NCBI GenBank assembly: GCA_947177735.1
Contig: CAMWVP010000012.1
Coordinates: 1-38,053, forward strand
Direction: 5' to 3'
Source: an uncultured Clostridia bacterium
GTDB taxonomy: Bacteria > Bacillota > Clostridia > Oscillospirales > Ruminococcaceae
DNA: 38,053 nt
The notes beneath the pieces were generated by a model. It did no database searches, was not told the origin of the DNA, and worked only from the letters and a program-made list of their open reading frames with translations. Positions 31,961-38,053 of the stretch are shown here, one piece after another (position 1 is the stretch's first letter; every line of letters starts with the position of its first letter). Made by a program: the position numbers and the translations under genes.

Positions 31961-32207
31961 GTTCAAGCACCAACCCTTTGCTATAATTTTTGATATAATG
32001 TATAATGTCTCCCAGCGTATGTATTTCGGGAGCTCCGACGAATCGTATGTCAAAATTGTATTCGACGCTCACCGCGAAAAGCAGAAGCTGTGTTTTGTCA
32101 AGCCCTAAGTCGTCCACCAGCCGCAAGTCCTCGGATAGCGGCATTTCCGCCGTTTCGGGCGCTGCCGCTGCGAGCAGCGACTTCAGCTCCTCCGTAATAT
32201 TCCTCAC
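31938..32207 (-). CDS. Acyl-carrier-protein-like protein without the phosphopantetheine Ser
   Basis: I start at the GTG at 32207 because AAAGGAGG lies seven bases before it; it overlaps the preceding stop by four bases. The 89-residue acidic product aligns along its length with ACP: LRLVDDLGLDKTQLLLFAVS, then VEYNFDIRF and LGDIIHYI match the second and following helices. The usual D-S-L attachment site reads D-K-T here, so there is no Ser for 4'-phosphopantetheine. Phosphopantetheine-free ACP folds are known as protein-binding modules. The C-terminus is extended by about ten residues that overlap the patatin start. Confidence 0.75.
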   Translation of the reverse strand: MRNITEELKSLLAAAAPETAEMPLSEDLRLVDDLGLDKTQLLLFAVSVEYNFDIRFVGAPEIHTLGDIIHYIKNYSKGLVLEHENGTYT

Positions 32208-32743
32208 GGTAACGCCTCCTTTATCGCCGACATTGCCTTGTTCACGCGAAGCACCTCGGAGTTCACCCATTCCGATGACAGAGCCGCCCCGCCGTTCGGA
32301 ACGATAGGCTCTCCGACTTTAACGCTGTGACGTTGGAACAGCGTCCGACGGCGTATGCTGTGCAGCGGTACTATCTCGGCGCCCGACAGCAGCGACAGCA
32401 AGACCGCGCCGCCGTATCCGACGCTGCCCGAAAAGGCGATTATACTGCCGCCCTGCTTGAGCCGTCCGAGCGCCTCGTGCAGCCATTCGGTGTTTAGTCC
32501 TCCGTTCGCCGTGATCACGCGCCGCGGGTTTATCGTCCGCAGCACCGCGCTGCTCCGGTGCTCCTCCTCGGAGAGAATAACGAAGCATTTGAGCGCACCC
32601 GCGACAGCCGCCTTTTCGCGCGGAGAAACACTGTCGGCAATGTAGATCTTCGGTTTGCGGTTCGGCTCTGCGGGGTGATGTATCTCGGCGCAATCCGTCA
32701 CCCTGAGCAGCATTCCGAAAAGTCTGTCTCCAAACTTTCCCAT
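32204..32743 (-). CDS. Degenerate PlsC-like acyltransferase fold
   Basis: I start at the ATG at 32743, eight bases after AGGAG. The 179-residue product follows the PlsC acyltransferase pattern: a strand where N-H-x4-D is expected (here KIYIADSVSPRE), a middle region, then LKQGGSIIAFSGSVGYGG where F-P-E-G-T-R belongs, and GAEIVPLHS plus VKVGEPIV at the end. The catalytic His, Asp and Glu are all replaced. The fold assignment rests on spacing and the flanking hydrophobic pattern. It is the first gene of the ACP-like/patatin operon. TATACT stands upstream as a possible -10, but its -35 is poorly spaced. Confidence 0.65.
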   Translation of the reverse strand: MGKFGDRLFGMLLRVTDCAEIHHPAEPNRKPKIYIADSVSPREKAAVAGALKCFVILSEEEHRSSAVLRTINPRRVITANGGLNTEWLHEALGRLKQGGSIIAFSGSVGYGGAVLLSLLSGAEIVPLHSIRRRTLFQRHSVKVGEPIVPNGGAALSSEWVNSEVLRVNKAMSAIKEALP

Positions 32744-32880
32744 ACGCGGCACTCCTCTGCTTATTTTTCCTATACAAGTATATCATTGAAAAATTAACTT
32801 TTTGTAAACTTTCACAGATCGGCGGCTTTTTTGGGCAAACCTCACAAAACATTTCGTCGAATTAAAAAGATATTTGGTTA

Positions 32881-32936
32881 AAATAAAAGCCTTCCGATCT
32901 TCATAAAGCGGAGGCTATTAGGATTGGCTTTTATCG
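32881..32936. repeat. Imperfect hairpin between two minus-strand operons
   Basis: ATAAAAGCC and GGCTTTTAT are exact outer arms, with inner AGCC-CCG/CGG-GGCT pairing. It lies between the terminator at 32944 and the promoter region of the acyltransferase-like gene. Confidence 0.45.
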
Positions 32937-32943
32937 GAATAAG

Positions 32944-32967
32944 AAAAGGGAGCGCGCGCTCCCTTTT
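32944..32967 (-). terminator. Terminator of the FkbM/membrane-protein operon
   Basis: AAAAGGGAGCGC is followed at once by its exact inverse GCGCTCCCTTTT. On the minus strand the stem ends in TTTTCTTATT. Confidence 0.8.
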
Positions 32968-32972
32968 GATCA

Positions 32973-33749
32973 TTACTCGGTCGGTATCGCGAAGATACGC
33001 TCCATCTCGATAGTCGGAGCGAAATTGCCGCGCTCGTCGGTATCGGCAGTGATGGTAACGCCTATCGCGCCGTCGCGGATATTGGTGAAGTCGAGAGGGT
33101 TCTGTGCCACGACCTCATAGGTAAATGCGAGGGTGATCGATGCCGGGATATCCTCGACCGCCGTGAACACTATACGGTAGCTGTCGAAATCCCTGAACGC
33201 GATGGCAGCCTGATCCGCGCCGACCACCACCGGGTCGATCACCTTTTTCCGTTCGGTGAATACGGGGGTGCCGTTGTCGTCATATCCGTCTCTGTACACG
33301 TTTTGCGCCGCGAGTATCTTGCCGTTCGGAACGCCCGCGCTGAGCGAAAGGTTGCGGTAAGTAAAATCGGTAGTTTCCGGCTGCCCCTCCGGGTTCATAC
33401 CGTTGTATACGCTGCCCTCGAGCACGTAGGTGTTGGTGTCCTCCTGCGTGAGGTTGAACAGAAATACGGGCGCATAGATTATATTCTGATATGTAGCCAG
33501 TATCTCGGTCAGCTCGTCGGCGGACATATTGCCCTCCTCGTTGTCGTTCATACGGTTCACGATCTCGGACAAGGTCTGATTGGCGTTGAAATCCGCGGTG
33601 TAAATGCGCGTTACAGCCAGCTTGGAGCCGTCGGATTGACGTATATCGCCGCAGAATGCCAGATTATGGGAATTCATCAGGAGCACAAGATATAAAACCA
33701 ATGCCGCAATAACTATTACCACCAGAATTATTCCAATTACGATCTTCAT
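32973..33749 (-). CDS. Single-pass membrane-anchored protein of unknown function
   Basis: The 258-residue protein begins with a membrane helix (3-26, IVIGIILVVIVIAALVLYLV) and continues as an outside, probably beta-rich domain with many Asp, Asn and Thr and short strands (VFLFNLTQED, YVLEGSVYNG, SITLAFTYEV). I recognise no family. AAGGAG precedes the ATG. It lies nine bases after the FkbM gene stop and is the last gene of the EAL-HDOD/FkbM operon. A lipid-anchor motif is absent, so the helix is the anchor. Confidence 0.7.
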   Translation of the reverse strand: MKIVIGIILVVIVIAALVLYLVLLMNSHNLAFCGDIRQSDGSKLAVTRIYTADFNANQTLSEIVNRMNDNEEGNMSADELTEILATYQNIIYAPVFLFNLTQEDTNTYVLEGSVYNGMNPEGQPETTDFTYRNLSLSAGVPNGKILAAQNVYRDGYDDNGTPVFTERKKVIDPVVVGADQAAIAFRDFDSYRIVFTAVEDIPASITLAFTYEVVAQNPLDFTNIRDGAIGVTITADTDERGNFAPTIEMERIFAIPTE

Positions 33750-33758
33750 AATAACTCC

Positions 33759-34850
33759 TTAAATGCAGTAAAGATTTGTATCCCAATCGGGGATATAAGG
33801 GTGATGCCTCATATACAGCTTATACTTTTTGTTCATACCGCTCACCAGCAGGGGCAGCTTGTACATATCCTCATTTCGGTGATAAAGCGCGATGTTGAGC
33901 TTGGGTCTGCATGCCGCGATAGTCTCCTTAGCGCCGAGCAGAGCGTTCTCCTCCGAGCCTTCGACGTCGAACTTGATATAAGTCGCGGGCTCGCCGCGGA
34001 GCATCGTGTCGACCTTCATCATCTTGATCTCGCGAAAACGCGCGGTATTAAGCGGTTTACCCTCCTGCGGCACCGTGTGTGAGCTTCTTCCCGCGCGCAG
34101 GCTGAACATAGCGGTCGTATCCTCGTCCCACGCGCCGACGTTGTACGCCTCCAGCAGCGCCGAGCCTATCATATACAGCCGGCGTTTGAGCTTGCGGTAA
34201 TTCTTGTCGTCGGGCTCCATCGCATACAGTTTGGTGAACTGCATTGACGTTTCGTTCAGGAACTCTATCAGCGTATCGCCGTTGTACGCGCCGAGGTCGA
34301 CGTATATCTCCTCAATGCCGATTTTCAGCAGATCGAACTTTTCCTCGAACGGGGTCTCCACCTCGCGGAGATATTTCAGGTCGCCGCTGAGCTTGTAGCG
34401 TATAACGTTCTCAAAAACGCGCTTTGACTGCTCGTCGGCGAGCATATTATAAACTTTTTGCAGCTCGCTCTTATGCTCGTTGGCAAATCCGAGGTCGAAA
34501 AGTCCGTCTCCCGCGACGGGAACATTCGGCGCGTAAAGCTCGTGCCGCTCCGAAATACCGTAAATATTCTCCATAACATCGGGTATCTGCGTTCCGAAGC
34601 ACACGAGGATAATAAAATCATCGTATTCAGCCTCTATCTCAGACAGCTTTTTAACGCGGCAGCCGAGGAAATTGTGACCGCGGACGAAGTCGTCGCTTGC
34701 CATGATATCCGAGACCTCAATGCCCTTTTCGTCCAGCACAGCCTTTATCTTTTCAGCGCCGTCGCCCATGCCGTACAGCACTATCCGCTTATCGCAGCCG
34801 GACAGATACGTCCACAGGTCGCTGTCGATATCGTCAAGAAAAAACGCCAT
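33759..34850 (-). CDS. FkbM-family methyltransferase
   Basis: The ATG at 34850 follows GGGAGG by seven bases; a TTG two codons earlier is the alternative. Residues about 20-110 form a small Rossmann-like domain (VLYGMGDGAEKI) of a type fused to many FkbM proteins. The methyltransferase domain holds the SAM-binding YVDLGAYNGDTL (183-194), the acidic MEPDD (211-215), and IKFDVEGSEENALLG (292-306) of the FkbM family. It should transfer a methyl group to a sugar or surface polymer; the substrate is unknown. It lies between an EAL-HDOD gene and a membrane-anchored protein gene in one operon. Confidence 0.88.
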   Translation of the reverse strand: MAFFLDDIDSDLWTYLSGCDKRIVLYGMGDGAEKIKAVLDEKGIEVSDIMASDDFVRGHNFLGCRVKKLSEIEAEYDDFIILVCFGTQIPDVMENIYGISERHELYAPNVPVAGDGLFDLGFANEHKSELQKVYNMLADEQSKRVFENVIRYKLSGDLKYLREVETPFEEKFDLLKIGIEEIYVDLGAYNGDTLIEFLNETSMQFTKLYAMEPDDKNYRKLKRRLYMIGSALLEAYNVGAWDEDTTAMFSLRAGRSSHTVPQEGKPLNTARFREIKMMKVDTMLRGEPATYIKFDVEGSEENALLGAKETIAACRPKLNIALYHRNEDMYKLPLLVSGMNKKYKLYMRHHPYIPDWDTNLYCI

Positions 34851-34867
34851 TTTCAACCCTCCCGGCG

Positions 34868-36082
34868 TCAGGTCATCTGAATTTGTTCGATCTCCTTAGT
34901 GCACTCGACAAATTTATCGGTGATCGACGCGCTGTTTATATCGTATCTTTGGGTGAGCTCCTCAAAGCGTTCCCAATCAGCGTTGGTGTAGGACAGCGCC
35001 ATCTCGAACACATCGCTGTATGTGCCGCCGCGGCGCAGCAAGCCCTTTTTGATATCGTTGGTGAGCGGGAATTCGTCAAGCGCCTGAGCCAGCGCTCGCT
35101 CGCCGCTGAACACCACCATCGACAGCAATCCCATAAGGTAGAACGACTCAGACTGATCCTCCATTCCGGGTATCATCAGCGATATCTTCTTGCAGAGCTT
35201 CGCCATAAGCAGAGACGTTTTCATAGCCTCGACATTGTCGTTCTGCGTGAGCTTCTGCATACCCATAAGGTACACCCATTCGCGCAGATAGTCAAGTCCA
35301 AGTATAAGTATAGCCTGATTTACCGAGGACACCTTATTCGTCACTCCGAAGTACGCGGAGTTGATAAGGCGCAGTATCTTCTGGCACATAGCCGTATCGC
35401 GCGACATTACATCCACGATAGCGTCAATATCGGCTTCGGGCTCGGAAATAAGCTGCATGACCTGCATAATGTTCACCGGCAGCGGCTGGACGCTGCTGCC
35501 CGACATTATAGCGGGCTTCGCGAAAAAGTAGCCCTGCATATAAGTGCACCCGAGCTTTTTCGCATACTCGAATTCGTCGAGGGTCTCGATCTTCTCCGCC
35601 AGCATCAGCTTGTTGGAGTAGCGGCAGACGTATGCCGTCTCTTCAATGGATTTATGCGGAGTTCTGAAATCGATCTTCACCAGATCGCCCAACTGGAACA
35701 GCTCGCTGTAGGCGTTGGAATATTCAAAGTCGTCCAGCGCTATCATATACCCGAGCTCCTTAAGCTCACGGCACGCGTCGAGCAGATCGTCGTCGGTGAG
35801 CTGATTTTCCAGCACCTCGACCACCAATATTTCGGGGGATATCATCTTCGGGATACCGCGCTTGAGCAGACTGCCCGTGAAGTTGATAAACGCTCTCGCG
35901 TTTCCGATAACATTCTTAACATCGAGACCGAAGAACGCGTTTGTGAATACGTCGGCGGTCGATTCATCGCCCGAAACGCCGTTATAGGCGTTCTCCGTGC
36001 CGTTGCCGCGGTAAAGCAGCTCGTAGGCATAGACGTTATTTTCATTGTCAAAGATCGGCTGTCTAGCCAAATATACATCCAT
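34868..36082 (-). CDS. EAL-HDOD signalling protein (YuxH-like)
   Basis: I start at the ATG at 36082 (MDVYLARQPI), with TAGGAGG upstream. Residues 1-195 form an EAL domain: AYELLYRG in place of EAL, NFTG, EVLE, ALDDFEYSNA, VKIDF, LAEKIE and QGYFFAKP. Residues about 200-385 form an HDOD domain (DIDAIVDVMSRDTAMCQKIL and following). Proteins of this pair (YuxH/CdgJ type) act in cyclic-di-GMP signalling, often without phosphodiesterase activity; here several catalytic residues seem kept, so activity is uncertain. It is the first gene of an operon with FkbM and a membrane protein and has a good promoter. Confidence 0.9.
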   Translation of the reverse strand: MDVYLARQPIFDNENNVYAYELLYRGNGTENAYNGVSGDESTADVFTNAFFGLDVKNVIGNARAFINFTGSLLKRGIPKMISPEILVVEVLENQLTDDDLLDACRELKELGYMIALDDFEYSNAYSELFQLGDLVKIDFRTPHKSIEETAYVCRYSNKLMLAEKIETLDEFEYAKKLGCTYMQGYFFAKPAIMSGSSVQPLPVNIMQVMQLISEPEADIDAIVDVMSRDTAMCQKILRLINSAYFGVTNKVSSVNQAILILGLDYLREWVYLMGMQKLTQNDNVEAMKTSLLMAKLCKKISLMIPGMEDQSESFYLMGLLSMVVFSGERALAQALDEFPLTNDIKKGLLRRGGTYSDVFEMALSYTNADWERFEELTQRYDINSASITDKFVECTKEIEQIQMT

Positions 36083-36110
36083 GTAACCGCCTCCTAATCT
36101 ATCACATTTT

Positions 36111-36139
36111 ATTATACTATATTTTCTCGATTTTTTCAA
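36111..36139 (-). promoter_or_regulatory. Promoter of the EAL-HDOD operon
   Basis: TTGAAA and TATAAT on the minus strand have a 17-base spacer, about 29 bases before the ATG. Confidence 0.8.
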
Positions 36140-36274
36140 GCGATACTAAAGGGCTTTTGCGTTTATTGAGTTATTTTGTGCATTTTTAACAAATTTTCCG
36201 ACGTTTTTTCGGCAGTAATTTAAGCCGGTCTTTTACATGAAGCAGATATTGGATTTTGGCGCGAACAGGTTTTG

Positions 36275-36303
36275 TTACATTAAATGCTATTTAAGCGTAT
36301 ATT
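36275..36303 (+). promoter_or_regulatory. Weak candidate promoter of the DUF4830 gene
   Basis: TTACAT and TATATT are separated by 17 bases. Both boxes are off consensus. The rest of the 36140-36360 gap holds nothing I can name. Confidence 0.35.
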
Positions 36304-36360
36304 TTCCACTGCCTGTTCATAGTTATTACAGTAAAACAGTTTCTTTGGAGGTGCGTAAAT

Positions 36361-36810
36361 ATGTCGGACAGAAAACCTCGTTCCGGTAGGACGGTTTTTA
36401 TCGGGATTTTGCTTATTATACTGGCGGGCATTTGGGGGCTTGTCAAGCTCTCGTCGGGCGGCGGAGACGGTATTCCCGGTGCTACCAACGATGAGAGGGT
36501 GGAATATATTTCCTCGTTCGGTTGGTCAGCCTCGACAGTGCCTACGCACGTTGAGGATATTCGTATACCCATGCGCTTTGACGACGCGTACGAGCAATAC
36601 AACGCTCTCCAAAAGGAACAGGGCTTCGACCTGCGCAAGTATCGCGCCTGCTCCGCGAAGAAATATACGTATGAGATAAAGAACTTCGACGGCGCGGATC
36701 CCGTCGTCCCGATATGCGCGAATCTGCTCGTCGTCGAGGGCGAGATCGTGGGTGCAGATATCTCCTCGTCGGAGGCGAACGGACTTGTAACGGTGCTTGC
36801 CAAAAAATAG
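36361..36810 (+). CDS. DUF4830-type membrane-anchored protein
   Basis: The 149-residue protein starts after GGAGG and has an N-terminal membrane helix (10-29). The outside part reads ERVEYISSFGWS, IRIPMRFDDAYEQYNALQ, GFDLRKYRA, YTYEIKNF and ANLLVVEGEIVGADI, which I recognise as the DUF4830 pattern of Clostridia. Its function is not known. It stands just before the transglutaminase-like lipoprotein gene, which has its own promoter, so the two may be related in role but are not necessarily co-transcribed. Confidence 0.85.
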   Translation: MSDRKPRSGRTVFIGILLIILAGIWGLVKLSSGGGDGIPGATNDERVEYISSFGWSASTVPTHVEDIRIPMRFDDAYEQYNALQKEQGFDLRKYRACSAKKYTYEIKNFDGADPVVPICANLLVVEGEIVGADISSSEANGLVTVLAKK

Positions 36811-36812
36811 CA

Positions 36813-36841
36813 TTGACAATCCCCGCTGTTTGGTGTACAAT
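36813..36841 (+). promoter_or_regulatory. Sigma-A promoter of the transglutaminase-like lipoprotein gene
   Basis: TTGACA and TACAAT are spaced by exactly 17 bases, right after the DUF4830 stop. Transcription should start near 36848, which rules out the in-frame ATG at 36797. Confidence 0.85.
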
Positions 36842-36871
36842 AATAGTATATCAAACTGTGGGGGTGTTGTT

Positions 36872-38023
36872 ATTAAAAAGTGCATAGCTTTGCTTTCGCT
36901 GTGTATGGCGGCGCTTCTTGCCGGGTGCAGCGGGAGCGTGCCCGATACGCCGTCGTTCTCGTTCTCGAAAAGCAGCTCCTCGAGCCGTTCCTCATCGTCG
37001 GCGGACGAGCCCCGGCTCTCCGACAGCTATGACAGCTCCGAGAGCGAACGCAGCGAAATACCCGAGCCCGTTGAAACGAGCGAGCCCGTTCCCGTCTCCT
37101 TCGATGTGCGGAAGCTGGTTCTCTCCAACGATCCGATAAATCAAAAGACGATCGAGATCAACGGTATGACCGCGATCGTCAGCGGTAAAACCGGAGACGT
37201 TCCGATCAGCCATATATCCGTATATCCCCGAATCGCGGAATATGAGCTGAATTCGGATGATGACGGGTTTTTCGCGGAGATCGTGCTGACTGAGCTTTCG
37301 GCTGACTATCTGGCAGTCACTTTAAGGTACGAAGACGGTCACTATGACGAGGTGGAACTTGAGATAACTCCAAACGGTTTAGCTCTTTGTGATATTTCCG
37401 AAATCGTGGAAAACAACAGGAAAGTTGTGGAAAACGCAATAGAGCAGCCGCAAAATCAAGTCGCTGAGTATATCGTAAAAGGTGGAAAGCCCGACAAGAT
37501 ACGCGAGGTGCTCGGCGAGATACAAGCCCTCTCGGACGAGATATGCGAAGGACTTGATGATGATTATGACAAGCTCCGCGCTATATCGCGGTGGGTGTCG
37601 GCGAATATTTATTACGATTATCCCGCCTATGACAAGGGCGTACCCGAGGAAACGCTGTCGCTGAGGTATATGCTGGACAGACACAGCAGCGTTTGCGGCG
37701 GTTATTCAAATATGACCTCCGCGCTCTGTGCGGCGCAGGGAATAAAGTGCTGGAACGTGCACGGTTCGGTGCTTACGGGCGGACTGATGTTCGTGATCAG
37801 CAATGATGTCGGCGAGTATCACGAATGGAATTTCGCGGAAATAGACGGGCGAACCATCTGGGTGGATTCGGGCTGGAACTCGTTCTGCTATCTGGATCGC
37901 AACGGTATTTACAATAACGACGGCATTTACTACAGGTATTTCGATATCGGCGAGGAATACTTTGCGCTTAATCACAAGGCAGGTTATGCGGAATACAGAG
38001 ATTATTTCGCGCTTATAGAATAA
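36872..38023 (+). CDS. Transglutaminase-like lipoprotein with a probable AUU start
   Basis: From the ATT at 36872 the product would read (M)KKCIALLSLCMAALLAGC, a typical lipoprotein signal peptide with lipobox LLAGC and Cys19. No ATG, GTG or TTG is in frame between the transcription start (about 36848) and that point. TGGGGGTG stands five to six bases upstream. After a Ser/Glu-rich linker (about 20-75) comes a region of unknown fold and then a transglutaminase-like domain: SVCGGY (Cys275), YHEWN (His317) and WVDSGWN (Asp332). This catalytic triad marks protease or crosslinking-type enzymes of the cell surface. A frameshift or sequence error at the start is the main alternative. Confidence 0.75.
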   Translation: MKKCIALLSLCMAALLAGCSGSVPDTPSFSFSKSSSSSRSSSSADEPRLSDSYDSSESERSEIPEPVETSEPVPVSFDVRKLVLSNDPINQKTIEINGMTAIVSGKTGDVPISHISVYPRIAEYELNSDDDGFFAEIVLTELSADYLAVTLRYEDGHYDEVELEITPNGLALCDISEIVENNRKVVENAIEQPQNQVAEYIVKGGKPDKIREVLGEIQALSDEICEGLDDDYDKLRAISRWVSANIYYDYPAYDKGVPEETLSLRYMLDRHSSVCGGYSNMTSALCAAQGIKCWNVHGSVLTGGLMFVISNDVGEYHEWNFAEIDGRTIWVDSGWNSFCYLDRNGIYNNDGIYYRYFDIGEEYFALNHKAGYAEYRDYFALIE

Positions 38024-38029
38024 AAATTG

Positions 38030-38053
38030 TCCGCTCCGAGTGCACGGGGCGGA
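38030..38053 (+). terminator. Terminator stem cut by the window edge
   Basis: TCCGCTCC and GGGGCGGA pair around eight bases just after the lipoprotein stop. The T run would lie outside the window. Confidence 0.6.

Noticed and set aside
36797-36871. ATG start at 36797 for the transglutaminase-like lipoprotein
   Set aside because: It lies upstream of the promoter's expected transcript start and would put 25 unrelated residues before a complete lipoprotein signal peptide.
1-38053. CRISPR array or rRNA operon
   Set aside because: I saw no regularly spaced direct repeats and no conserved rRNA segments.

Overview
The window looks like a chromosomal segment of a Gram-positive anaerobe of the Clostridia, most likely Oscillospiraceae/Ruminococcus-like. 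I infer this from sigma-A promoters of TTGACA-17-TATAAT type, strong GGAGG ribosome-binding sites, a CIRCE operator, NatA/NatB-type and multidrug-type ABC exporters, DUF4830 and RsgI-like anti-sigma proteins, and intermediate GC. There is no rRNA gene, so the placement rests on gene style only. Housekeeping genes (htpG, lepA, hemW, a tRNA-Gly) alternate with cell-envelope and signalling genes and with decayed mobile DNA.

Layout. 1-2.7 kb: tail of a Ca-binding/His-rich protein, an ECF sigma and RsgI-like anti-sigma pair, and a polytopic membrane protein. 2.7-6.7 kb (minus): a translationally coupled heterodimeric ABC exporter with its promoter. 6.7-8.5 kb: an AT-rich accessory island with a broken polymorphic toxin (Ntox50-like), a likely immunity gene, a small membrane protein, a tRNA-Gly(CCC) and a 162-bp MITE. 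8.5-13.1 kb (minus): a second ECF/anti-sigma pair and a NatA/NatB-type ABC exporter whose promoter carries a 29-bp operator. 13.1-17.8 kb (plus): a candidate small RNA, an XRE regulator with a membrane partner, CIRCE-controlled htpG, and two unknown genes. 17.8-27.4 kb (plus): lepA, an S41-like membrane protease, hemW, a DinB-like protein, a CE2-type esterase with its 3' end rewritten by a second MITE copy, a YcxB-like protein, a polysaccharide pyruvyl transferase and a flippase-like protein. 27.4-29.2 kb: a prophage relic (MuF head-protein C-terminus with metallopeptidase-like toxin domain, zinc-ribbon partner, tRNA 3'-end fragment, truncated scaffold gene), an orphan RelB antitoxin and a second MITE family. 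29.2-31 kb: a third ECF/anti-sigma pair. 31-36.1 kb (minus): an overlapping acyltransferase-like/ACP-like/patatin operon in which the first two proteins have lost their catalytic residues, then a membrane-anchored protein, an FkbM methyltransferase and an EAL-HDOD protein. 36.3-38 kb (plus): a DUF4830 protein and a transglutaminase-like lipoprotein that appears to start at AUU.

The most unusual signals are: two relics of phage MuF-type toxin/immunity cassettes 21 kb apart that share a 5' in-frame promoter-bearing block and a 3' element of about 32 nt; the pseudo-enzyme lipid operon; the AUU start; MITE capture of a gene's 3' end; and a 72-nt perfect-hairpin repeat in the leaders of htpG and a neighbouring gene. 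All statements come from reading the sequence by eye. No database search was run.
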